DNA from: Isoetes taiwanensis
Taxonomy: Eukaryota; Streptophyta; Lycopodiopsida; Isoetales; Isoetaceae
DNA length: 64,000 nt
Assembly (NCBI GenBank): GCA_021234155.1
Contig: JAJEKV010000001.1
Coordinates: 38,550,826-38,614,825, forward strand
Direction: 5' to 3'
The position numbers and the translations under genes are program-made. Positions 38,640 to 47,609 of this stretch are shown here, piece by piece (positions within the stretch are counted from its first letter, which is position 1; each line of letters starts with the position of its first letter). Below the pieces are notes generated by a model. That model had not been told where the DNA came from and did not search any database. It saw only the letters and a list, made by a program, of their open reading frames with translations.

Positions 38640-39925
38640 AAAAATCATATTATACAATAAAATTAGGCCGTCAAACCATGTCCCAAGTTAAGGTAGTTTT
38701 ATCATGCCATTACTAGTTTTAAGGAACCACTATTATATGCATGAAGTTATCTCATAAACCAAATAAGTTTTCATAAACCACTATAGCATCAATCACCAAC
38801 ATTAATAACCATGTCATAAACCACTATTAGTTTTGACAAACCACTAAGGCACATGGTTTTCTTCTATCAAATAAATTCATGTATAGAAAACTATATATGT
38901 CATGGTTCTTAGATGAATTGATATTGGTTATATATAGTAGTTCATTTTTGGGGGCCTTGTGTACCCTGTTCATCCTTCTTACTCTTATGTGGCATGTTTT
39001 CTGCATTGAAATCCACATATCTTTCAAATATTTCCTTTGCAGCTATAGTTCTTGAGGTAGGCCTTACCAGGCCAGTGTTCCCATGCAATGCAATTTTACT
39101 ACCATTTTCATGTCTCTTTTGCCAGTTGTGCCAAGAAGAGGTTGGAATTCCATGTATAGCCATCCATGCTTTTGAACATATCCACTTTCCATTCAATGGG
39201 AATCTTTTCTTCTTTGATCTTTCATCACGAATTGCATAGCCAAATATGGTGTACATGAAATTCCTCCCTGCTATCACACTTATGTTCACGATATGTAGCT
39301 CTTTTTGCCACCATCTCCTCTATTGTGAACATTCTAATACAGGGAGGCCCAACAACATTCACTTCCTCTAACCTTCATCAAGGCTTGAGGAGAACAATCA
39401 TAATCGACTTGCATCTTTTGGTGGGATAATGTTTGAAAGTTGGAAGTGGCCTCTTGCTACACTGCTTGTGTGAACATTATTGACAATGGTTCTACATCTA
39501 TAGGAAGCGTGTAGTTCCCCTCCGGTTGAATCTTGTCCCTAGGCCATGCAACAATAGTTGGAACCTCTAGTTGCTTCACACAAGCAAGGCATTCTTGTTT
39601 GCACGAACCCTTTTCCTTCCAATTGTCATATAATTTTGAGATTGCCACACCTAACCTGTCCTCCCTAATCTTTCATCATTCTTTGCATTGATATGATCTG
39701 CTAGAACAATAATCCCTTCTCCCTCTTGCCTCTCATTTGCATGCATGCGGGATCTTGACCTTTTTTTTTTCCAATCGGGCAGAGTATAAAGTACAATTTC
39801 CTTTCCTTTGGCATCATCCTTTTCATTTGAGATCTTTTCCTTTCCTTTGCCATCATCTTTGTCATCCTTGCCTTGATCACCATCATTGGGGGCCTTGGGG
39901 GATTTAGCATTTTGCATGCCATTGA
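38640..39925 (-). pseudogene. Second DUF7869-like transposon copy, N-terminal part
   Basis: Minus-strand frames: 39917-39651 (acidic/basic low-complexity start KDDKDDGKGKEKISNEKDDA, then YTLPDWKKKRSRS), 39648-39457 (SCKQECLACVKQLEVPTIVA) and 39289-38942 (AWMAIHGIPTSSWHNWQKRH, then LHGNTGLVRPTSRTIAAKEI and MPHKSKKD). The last has the 'CxxAWxxxHGI..., HGN.G.....R........' pattern found just before the part seen in the 30.3-33.9 kb copy. Left of it 38640-38935 is the same AACCAT-rich terminal sequence. The junction word ACAAGGCCCCCAAAAAT occurs here and at 33063, in both cases next to the terminal region. Confidence 0.5.
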
Positions 39926-39959
39926 CCTAAAATGTATAAAAACCTATAGTAAGTTAGCA

Positions 39960-40450
39960 TATCCAAATAACATCTCCCTAACATGTTCTTAAATGAAAGT
40001 TAACCTTAATAATAACCTTAATAACCTATAATAACTTAATCTATAATAGTAATAAGTTAACCTATAATATATTAACTTATAATAACCTTAAATGTTGTAA
40101 CCTTAGAAACAACTTTAAAGCTTATTATAGGTTAGCACTTTTAAGGTTAGAAGTTTTAAGGTTAAAACTTCAAACCTTCAATAAATATAACCTTAAAACT
40201 TCTAAAACTTAAAACTTCTAAATTCAAATTCATAAACTTTTAAACTTATAACCTTATTTATGAACTTAAAAATATTAACCTTAACTAATAACCTTAACTT
40301 ATAAACCTTAAAACTATTAACTTTAACTTATTAACCTTAACTTATAACCTTAACTTATAACCTTAAAACTATTAACCTTAACTTATAACCTTAACTTATA
40401 ACCTTAAAACTATTAACCTTAAATCTTATAACTTATAACCCTTGCAATAA
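39960..40450. repeat. AACCTTA-type minisatellite
   Basis: Degenerate tandem copies of CTTATAACCTTAA and AAAACTATTAACCTTAACTT, clearest between 40200 and 40440. Confidence 0.85.
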
Positions 40451-40509
40451 ATTTTACATAGATTATTATGGCTATGATGCAAATTTTTAAAGCAGTTATT
40501 ATTTCCAGT

Positions 40510-41060
40510 TTACAATCCCTTTCGAACTTTTCCAGCTTTTCTGTCTCTCTTTCGAACTTCTGTGCGCTTTCGATCTTTTCTTTCGATCTTCTCTTCTGCT
40601 GCGCTTTCGAACTGCGCTTTCGAACTGCTTTTTCGAGGCTGCGCTTTTCGACCTATACGCTTCGACCTATCTGCTTTTCTGGCTATCTATCTGCTTCAAT
40701 CTGGCTATCTAGGCGCTTCAATCTGCTTCAATCTGCTTCAATCCCGAATTCTATCTGCTTCTCGGCTTCTATCTGTATTGTGTTCTTATTTTCGGCTTCT
40801 ATCTGCTTTAAACTCGGCTTCTATATGCTTTAAACTCGGCTTTTCGAGTTTTTCGGCTTCTACAATCATCTGCTTTAGGGTTTTCGGCTCAAAGGTGTTT
40901 TCGGCTCAAAGGTTTGTAGGCTTTTTTGGCTTTTTTGGTTTTTCGGCTCTCTACAATCTCTCTGACTTTGAATAACTTTGGTTTTTTGTGTTAAAGCTTC
41001 TCGGCTTCTCGGCTTCTCGAATCAAATCAACTTTGGTTTTCGATCTTTTGGTTTCGGCTC
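40510..41060. repeat. Pyrimidine-rich TTTCG/CTGCTT degenerate repeat
   Basis: Irregular copies of CTTTCGAACT (40520-40640), then CTATCTGCTTCAATCTGG (40670-40740), then TTTTCGGCTTCTATCTG (40790-40870). Plus-strand open frames here (Ser/Phe/Leu/Cys-rich) are artefacts of the repeat. Confidence 0.75.
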
Positions 41061-41324
41061 GAAGGCAAAGGCTCAATTCTCGGGTACAGAACACAAATAG
41101 GTTAGTATTTCTTGTTATTTACATAAAGTAGGTATTTTACATAAAGCATGTTATTTACTTTTACAGCATCAGTCCTAAACTGCCCTACCACCTTCATATA
41201 TAGATCCTGCTCTATGATCTTGTTCTGTGATCTTGCCTATATGATCTGCTCTTATTCTATTTCACTAGCTCTTCCTCTATCTGTTCTAATTAATGATCTA
41301 AAATAATGAAGTAAATAATGATCT

Positions 41325-41480
41325 ATGATCTATACGCTCTATGATCTTGCTCTATGATCTATGATCTATGATCTATGATCTATACGCTCTATGATCTATA
41401 CGCTCTATGATCTATGATCTATCTGCTCTATGATATATCTGCTCTATGATCTATGGTCTATCTGCTCTATGATCTATCTG
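41325..41480. repeat. CTCTATGATCTAT minisatellite
   Basis: Tandem variants of CTATGATCTATACG and CTATGATCTATCTG, units of 6, 15 and 21 bases in mixed order. A near-identical CTTATTCTATTTCACTAGC word occurs on both sides (about 41250 and 41520). Confidence 0.85.
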
Positions 41481-41646
41481 CTCTATGATCTTGCTTTTAT
41501 GATTTTTCTGTATCTGCTCTTATTCTATTTCACTAGCTCTTCCTCTATCTGCTCTAAATAATGAACTAAAACAATGAACTAAATATTGAACTAAAATAAT
41601 GTATTACGCATTATGCATTACATTAGAATAATATGTTAGAATGGGA

Positions 41647-41824
41647 GAAATCGCGCTTGGCGCATTTCTATTACAGTTTCGATTTTCCACTAGGTTAATC
41701 AAAGCGGCGCCCGGTAGCGTTTTTAGTTTGGCTTTTCTATTTCATACGGTTCTATACAAATCGCGCCAGGCGCGTGTGAAATAGATCTGTGAAAAAAACA
41801 AAGCAAACGCGCCTGGCGCGTTTT
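41647..41824. repeat. GC-rich palindromes, group 1 (four copies)
   Basis: Short inverted repeats at 41647-41668, 41701-41722, 41759-41776 and 41805-41824. The last is exact: AAACGCGCC-T-GGCGCGTTT. All stand in AT-rich spacer upstream of the ORF at 41907. Confidence 0.85.
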
Positions 41825-41906
41825 GAATTATGTATGTTCAGAATCCTTCTACTGGGGAGAGTAATATATCATTTGCTAATTACTTAATTTCTCTCGTTCT
41901 AGTGCC

Positions 41907-42319
41907 ATGGATTTTCCTTATGCATGGACACTGGCTGATCCTACACTGGATGGTTCTAGTTCAAATACACTTCCCCTGGACGACCATCAACTCTGGACCC
42001 TGTACAAGATATTACTTGATTGTGCTGTTCAAAACGTTCAAAGAGAGTTGGAGATTCCATTAGAATGCGATCATGTCGGGGGCCATGGGAACACTTCCAT
42101 CGCATCTCTGGACATATGCGGCTCCTCATGCTCTTAGTAAGGCTCATGCCAACAAATAAGTACGAGGATTTGATTTATAGTATCAAGGATCGATACAACA
42201 CTCTGGTTTGGAGACTCGACATTCGCAGGGAAGATGAGGATCCTGTCATATCACAGTGGTACAGGTGGGACTTTTTGCGGTATTGGGCCGATGAAGTGGG
42301 CCTATGTGACAGATTGTAG
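41907..42319 (+). pseudogene. Unrecognised ORF with one frameshift, about 135 residues
   Basis: The frame from 41907 (MDFPYAWTLADPTLDGSSSN, then LWTLYKILLDCAVQNVQREL) stays open until the GGGGG run near 42076, and the +1 frame continues without a stop as HFHRISGHMRLLMLLVRLMP, DRYNTLVWRLDIRREDEDP and FLRYWADEVGLCDRL to a stop at 42319. Both halves look coding (charged helices, few repeats), so a single frameshift in one ancestral gene is likely. Palindromes flank it on both sides (41805-41824, 42331-42350). No family recognised. Confidence 0.4.
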
Positions 42320-42330
42320 AGATAGAAAGA

Positions 42331-42416
42331 ATTCGCGCCTGGCGCATTTTTGTAGAAGAAGAAATGTACATACACTTTTTTGGAATATGAATACAAACTC
42401 GCGCCTGGCGCAATTT
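42331..42416. repeat. GC-rich palindromes, group 2 (two copies)
   Basis: ATTCGCGCCTGGCGCATTTT at 42331-42350 and AACTCGCGCCTGGCGCAATT at 42396-42415, just after the stop of the preceding ORF. Confidence 0.85.
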
Positions 42417-42475
42417 TGCACTATACTTTTCTGTCATTAGTTTATTATGTTTTTTTATATGCAATGTCGAAAACA

Positions 42476-42592
42476 TTGAATCCTTTGATGCCCTCCAGCC
42501 AGTATGACCAACCCCAAGAAACTACATATTTTCATTAATGTGTAGTTTCATGGGGTTGATATGATCAACTAAAAGAACATCAAAGAATTCAA
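42476..42592. ncRNA. Foldback hairpin of about 117 bp (miRNA-like or tiny MITE)
   Basis: The two arms pair along their length: TTGAATCCTTTGATG with CATCAAAGAATTCAA at the base, and CAACCCCAAGAAACTACA with TGTAGTTTCATGGGGTTG near the loop, with an internal loop between. The terminal loop is about 12 bases. It lies between ORFs in the palindrome island but is AT-rich, unlike the GC palindromes. No known miRNA sequence is recognised. Confidence 0.45.
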
Positions 42593-43398
42593 AATTCACA
42601 ACATCACGCAGATGTTATGATATATTCATTTTTTTTTTTAATATCCAAATATACATACCTTTTAGGGCGTTCTTTTGGCCATGCTACAAATGTGCCCACA
42701 CTTTCACCAATATACGCCACGGGATGTCTTCTTGGAAGAGCCTCATCTTCATAATTGCAGTTTATAATGGAAATCTTTAAAACAAGTTTCCAAGAGGAAC
42801 ACCATGACACATAGAACTTGGATTGGATCTTGATTTTACATAAGCCTACTCGGCGCTTCAAGTTTCTTTGTTAAAAGATAGCATTCTTCTCCTAATAATC
42901 GATAAAGAACCGAATGCATTGTAAAAATAGAGGACGAAAAATAGAGAACAAGAGAATGCATTAGGAATGGAATCACACTCACCATAGTTAAATGAGACAT
43001 CGAATGGGAATTGAAGGCGGCTCGATCGAATGGATTGAAGGCGGCTTGATCGATCGAATGGGATTGAACGAATCTTGATCGATCGAACGAATCTTGGGCG
43101 CTCTGATAGTAGGAATGTTCTTGGGCGCTCTGATAGTAGGTGGCCGATTAGGTGGTAGTAGATTGCCACATATGCGTTTCTTGAAATTAATAATTAATTG
43201 TTATCTTGAAATTGCACTAAAAAGAAAAACACAATTTAAATTTGTAAATGAGCGGGACGGGCGGTTAATTAAGGCGGTATAAATTTAAAAGGACGCGAAT
43301 TTGAATTTACGGTTGTAAATCTGACGGCCTAGATTATGAACGTATACATATAAGTTCAAACCAAAACCCAGTCTCATACTATCCGCACTTGCAGTTCT

Positions 43399-43518
43399 AT
43401 GGCGTCTAGAGGATCTGGCCGCGGCCGAGGCGCTGGTAGAGGTGACAGCCCAAAGCACAAATCCCAAGCCTGGAGGCTGCTGAACAAGCAGAAAGCACAA
43501 ATCCAACAAGCGCCTCAG
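43399..43518 (+). CDS. Possible first exon, Gly/Arg-rich, unrecognised
   Basis: ATG at 43399 begins MASRGSGRGRGAGRGDSPKH and stays open for 40 codons to a donor-like CCTCAG|GTAATTG, phase 0. A TATA-like ATACATATAAG lies about 55 bases upstream. The RGG-like start suggests RNA or nucleic-acid binding, but that is weak. A T-rich sequence follows (43520-43860), as in a plant intron. No downstream exon could be joined with confidence. Confidence 0.35.
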
Positions 43519-43890
43519 GTAATTGATCTGTTTTTTGTTTTGTAATTGATTTCTGTGTCCCTTTTTTTGTTAGGTTTTTAGGATGTTTTAGGATGTATTT
43601 TCTGTGTATGCGTGTCTCTGTGTATTTTCTACCTTTTATATTGTTTTACGTGTCATTTCTCTTTGCTTTTACTACCTTGTTTTGTGTGTTTTTTGTTATA
43701 ATCTTCTCATGTACTCTGTGTTTTTTGTTTTGTATTCTCCATTTTGTATAATGTAGACCGTTTAATTATAGTTTCTTGCAGACTTGTTTGTTTATACTTT
43801 TGTTCTGTATTCTCCAGTTCTTTTGACAAGTCTTTTTTGTAGCCTAGTATGTCTCTTATAAAAGAGAAGTGTCTGTAGGGCCCCTCTTAA

Positions 43891-43910
43891 AAACGCGCTC
43901 GACGCGATTT
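43891..43910. repeat. GC-rich palindrome, single copy
   Basis: AAACGCGCTCGACGCGATTT, a variant of the island motif with arms AAA-CGCG and CGCG-TTT around GCTCGA. Confidence 0.7.
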
Positions 43911-44142
43911 ATAATGTAGAGATGATTGTTTTTGGTTGTCTCTGCTACTTTTCCTGTGTACAATTTATGTTTTTTAAAGTAAGGCGTCTAGCAAAAGCGG
44001 CATTTCGGTAGCGATTTCATTACTCACCACATGATTGTAACTTTTCGGGATCTTCTAAAATTGTGAAAAGAAAAGCAAAACTGCTTGCGAGGTCCGAGGA
44101 CATCTGCCACGAAAAAACCAAAACGGATGAAGATGTATCGGG

Positions 44143-44391
44143 TTGCAGATTTGGCACTGCGTTGTGACCATTGACGATCTGACCGGAATAATGAAGGCTC
44201 AGGTAGAGCCTCCATGTCGAGAAGAAGATCTACCGAGGAGGGCTCACGAATGGTATGTGGAGATCTTCAAGACTAGCGAAAGACAGTCGATTTTCATGTC
44301 TAGAGTTAAGGAAACAGATCAAATGAAGAAACAAGGTATTACGATCACATGCGAAGAAACGGGGCGATTCTTACTTGTTCGTATTACTTGA
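44143..44391 (+). CDS. Unrecognised 82-residue ORF
   Basis: ATG at 44143; includes MQIWHCVVTIDDLTGIMKAQ and WYVEIFKTSERQSIFMSRVK, ending FLLVRIT. Mixed hydrophobic and charged composition typical of a globular fold with beta strands. The frame closes at 44391, and the following 400 bases hold only broken frames. No motif known to me; might be part of a larger broken gene with 44781-45074. Confidence 0.3.
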   Translation: MQIWHCVVTIDDLTGIMKAQVEPPCREEDLPRRAHEWYVEIFKTSERQSIFMSRVKETDQMKKQGITITCEETGRFLLVRIT

Positions 44392-44780
44392 AGCGGGTCG
44401 AGAAAAATAAAAAGTATTGAAGAAGTTAAATTCTTTGCGATTGCGGTTCCTTTAAGGAGGCGCCCTAAGAGCGGATGAGGCCATGAGATAACCTCTTCAA
44501 ATTTGGCTGGTCGGTGGTGATCTATTGACACCAAAAACAATATGTGAAGGTCTCTCATTGTGAGGAGAGCAATCGATTACAAAGGCCGTCGGCTAGTACG
44601 TACCTACAAGCTTTAAAAGAGAAGGAAGATGCAAGTTCTAGAGCCGGAGAAACACCCGGGCGTTCTAGGCATTACAGATATGACTAGTCATGATGACAAG
44701 GCGAGGCAGGTTAGAGGCCATGAGCAAACTCAAGAAATATCGACAAGTATCCACGGGCCTTAGCTTCACGCATCCTATCC

Positions 44781-45074
44781 ATGTTGATGGGCTTTTCAGG
44801 TCCACGAAGGCTATGTTTGTCGCCAGAAGATACGACAAGCAAAGACGCAATGGAAATAGTCAACGGCATGATAGAAAACCGGGGGACGGTGCCAATCTTG
44901 CGAGATGTGGTGCCTTTTGATATGAAGGCGAAGAAGGTGTTGATATGGAATAAACTTGAAGATTTAATTGGCAACCTCGATATTCACTTCATGATAATAG
45001 ATGGCGGCATTGATTGGAAGCTTGCGAAGGTTTTGATCATCAAGCACAAAAAGCGGAAATCGGTTATTCTATAG
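44781..45074 (+). CDS. Unrecognised 97-residue ORF
   Basis: Reads LSPEDTTSKDAMEIVNGMIE, then MKAKKVLIWNKLEDLIGNLD and FMIIDGGIDWKLAKVLIIKH, ending KKRKSVIL at 45074. It looks protein-like with alternating strands and helices. The palindrome cluster starts about 110 bases downstream. Function unknown. The frame may begin earlier, as the ATG at 44781 has nothing special in front of it. Confidence 0.35.
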   Translation: MLMGFSGPRRLCLSPEDTTSKDAMEIVNGMIENRGTVPILRDVVPFDMKAKKVLIWNKLEDLIGNLDIHFMIIDGGIDWKLAKVLIIKHKKRKSVIL

Positions 45075-45189
45075 GCGTATTGATCGAAATTGCCGGTTCC
45101 TCGGTGGCTCAACAACGGTTGTTAATTAGCGAAATCAGCTGGCTCTTGAATGACATGGGAAAGATTTTATTTTCCCACACATAGCGTTC

Positions 45190-45460
45190 AAATCGCGCGC
45201 CAGTGCGTTTTAAGCTAATCGCGTATTTACAAAGAAGCGGCGCTGGTAGCGATTTCTTCATATGGCATACATGAAGAGATCGCGCAAAGCGGCGTTTCTT
45301 TGTAAATATGTGATATTTAAAATGCGCCCTAAGCGCTTTTATGTTGTTATTTGTGTGACGGATTTACAAAACGGCGCTGGCGCGGAATTCTTCATCGTGA
45401 AGAAATCGCGCCCGCGTAGCGTTTGTAAATCGTTAATTAAAACGGCGCTGGCGCGTTTTA
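45190..45460. repeat. GC-rich palindromes, group 3: dense cluster with nested hairpins
   Basis: Seven motif copies lie at 45190-45211, 45233-45256, 45278-45298, 45319-45340, 45368-45385, 45402-45424 and 45438-45460. Two larger inverted repeats contain them: 45225-45307 (outer arms ATTTACAAAGAAGCGGCGC and GCGGCGTTTCTTTGTAAAT; inner arms GATTTCTTCAT and ATGAAGAGATC) and 45361-45431 (outer arms GATTTACAAA and TTTGTAAATC; inner TTCTTCA and TGAAGAA). The two large hairpins share their arm sequences, so they are copies of one unit. Confidence 0.85.
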
Positions 45461-45509
45461 TATTGTTACTTTCTACTACTGTCTATTTTTTTATCTAACG
45501 GCCCATATT

Positions 45510-45842
45510 TTGCGGTCCAGGTATGTGGAGGCGATTCATGCACGCTTCGTAACCAATGGATCGAATATGGAAAACCAATGTCGACGGACAAAGGGCAATC
45601 TAAGAGTGCGAATTCAAATTACTAGAAAGGACACCGTGCCAAACCATAATCTGAGGACAAGACCAAGGGCACTAGATCAAAGAAAGAAAAAGGGGATGCA
45701 CAAGCCGGCACGGAAGAGCAAAGCGGTGCCAAAGGATGCCCGCAAGATTGTTTTTCTTGACCGTGTATGGGAAAAGTGGAGCGAATTTTGGGGCGCCTAT
45801 TCGAAAAGAAGTTGCGATTCGTATGGCGGGTTTCCTCCATAA
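45510..45842 (+). CDS. Unrecognised basic ORF, 110 residues
   Basis: The frame from 45510 (MRSRYVEAIHARFVTNGSNM) is strongly basic (RRTKGNLRVRIQITRKDT, QRKKKGMHKPARKSKAVPKD) and ends with IVFLDRVWEKWSEFWGAYSK. A DNA- or RNA-binding role is possible from charge alone. A second short frame follows at 45876-45986 (MRKAQGLDDAELIYILDSCI). Together they may be one broken gene upstream of the ORF at 46.2-47.6 kb. Confidence 0.35.
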   Translation: MRSRYVEAIHARFVTNGSNMENQCRRTKGNLRVRIQITRKDTVPNHNLRTRPRALDQRKKKGMHKPARKSKAVPKDARKIVFLDRVWEKWSEFWGAYSKRSCDSYGGFPP

Positions 45843-46219
45843 AGATACGTCTATTTTTATATACATATCATAGAAATGAGAAAGGCACAAGGATTGGATG
45901 ATGCGGAATTAATCTACATTCTAGATAGTTGCATCGAGAAAGGAAGTTATCTACAAGAAAACGTCTGCGACAAACAAAGCACTTGACATCTTCGAAGATG
46001 CATGCGAATCGATAAAAATATGAAAGTCCCGAAAAAAAGTTGGCGAAGAACCGCAAAGGCTCTCGGGAGGCGTGATGTTATCGAGAGATAGGCTTAATGC
46101 AAAAGTACAACGTATCTAATGATGACATTAAGAAATATGTATTTTGGTCAAAAGATTTTGTGAAGCGACAAAAAGGCGAAGAATGTGGCAACTCTTAAGG
46201 GGATTGACAAAGTTAAAGT

Positions 46220-47583
46220 TTGCGTCGACCTAAAAAGAAAAGTTGCTTTGGTGAAGAAGACGGCGGTGAGGCGAGTCTCCTTTTTTCTATAAGGTGTCCC
46301 TTTGGTTATAAGTGTGCCATGCCGGAGGTGGGTGAAGGGCCAACCGACATCACTCTATTTGTTCTTGATAGCCGTGGCACGAGATGGACCACAGGGATGA
46401 TTCTGACACCTTCTTCAACACATGCAGTGGTTTGACGACTGAGATGCATTATACTATCGTGATAGTTTGCCACTCCGACATGTCCTACGCATATGCACTA
46501 GCTGCTGCAAATGATGTCGAATGCATTAAAGTGATGAGGCAAGCAGTAATGATAGATGAAAACAAAGATAGTGAGTTTAGTACCGAAAGTAAGATCTCAC
46601 ATGTGCTAGTCCTTATGATAGCCATTATGGATGATAAAGAATATGAAAGACTCAAGGGGAAACCAGAAGGTGAGAAGATTGCTTGGCAGTGCTATCGGCT
46701 AGATGAACCCCTATTGAAAAATATTTTTTATGTTGAATCCAATGCTGAAGACAAAGGGAAGGAGACTGCAGATGTGGACTTTGAAGAGGACGAAGAGGAA
46801 GAGGAAGAAGAAAACTGGGTCGACCCTGTCCTTAATTCACCAATCAAGTATGAGCTACTGACGGCGCATAAGGGGAGGCTGAATAAGTACGGGTTTTCTT
46901 TGGCCCTTTCGAGTTTTCTGATTGAAGCCTTCTGCCCTTTAGAGTCTACGTGTTGGGAGTTTCATGTTGGAGGTTATGTCGGGCGGGAAGCTCTGAAGCT
47001 AGCTAGGAAATGCCAAAGTGTGGTCTCTGATGGTCAAGCCAAGGACTTCCTTGATATTTTTTTCGAGAAAGTGCTAGAGGTGGCACCTAGGGGTCCGCTA
47101 GGTAGTGCAAAAAATAAAGCTTCCAGCTCTAAGTCCGAATTACCTGCAGATCTGGCTGCAGAGCGGGAAGAAATGAGAAAGCATCTAGAGGGCATAAAGA
47201 AGAATATCGACAAGCAGCAGCTTAACTATGCGGCCGAGAGCGTGGCTTTCATTCCAATTACATTGGAAAATCCGACTGAAGTGGATGTAGGTAACGCAAA
47301 CGAAGAAGACAAAATCCTAGATGATACAGTGGATTCGGAAAGCTGGAATCAGGTTAGCATAAAGAGTAATGAAGTATCAACCATAGTTCAAACACTAAGT
47401 GATGTGGCTGACACTTCTGGCAGACCGAAGACAGCCGAGAATAAGCTCATCATTGCGGATGTTGAACAGGAACCAGAAAGGTATGTTAATCAAACAGAAA
47501 TGAAAATCGCGCCAGGCGCGATTTCAATTCTTCAAACCAAATTGAAAATCGCCGGTAGCGATTTCAATTATTCAAACAATTGA
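46220..47583 (+). pseudogene. Unrecognised acidic protein of about 430 residues, one frameshift
   Basis: A first frame (46220-46435) ends in ITLFVLDSRGTRWTT. Near 46385-46400 the reading passes to the frame that starts MDHRDDSDTFF and stays open for 399 codons. Visible parts: HYTIVIVCHSDMSYAYALAA then NDVECIKVMRQAVMIDENKD and ISHVLVLMIAIMDDKEYERL (alternating strands and helices, enzyme-like), an acidic run DFEEDEEEEEEENW, SPIKYELLTAHKGRLNKYGF, a coiled-coil-like AEREEMRKHLEGIKKNIDKQ, and a low-complexity end. The last 25 codons run into the palindromic array at 47498 and are probably not native. I do not recognise the family. Longest open frame in the island. Confidence 0.45.
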
Positions 47584-47609
47584 AAATCGCGCCGGCGCGA
47601 TTTCAATTT
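47498..47609. repeat. Three-copy palindromic array
   Basis: Copies at 47498-47529, 47540-47569 and 47578-47609, each a near-perfect inverted repeat with arms ATTGAAAATCGC and GCGATTTCAAT. The centres differ: GCCAGGC, CGGTA and GCCGGC. Spacers are only 10 and 8 bases (CTTCAAACCA, ATTCAAAC). The last copy extends to TTGAAAATCGCGCC/GGCGCGATTTCAA, a full palindrome. Confidence 0.9.

Noticed and set aside
40468-40975. Plus-strand Ser/Phe/Cys-rich frames of over 120 codons
   Set aside because: They lie wholly in the pyrimidine-rich degenerate repeat and change composition with it.
47498-47609. CRISPR array
   Set aside because: Only three units, spacers of 8-10 bases, no cas genes, and a plant nuclear context. 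The units are palindromes, so only the geometry is similar.
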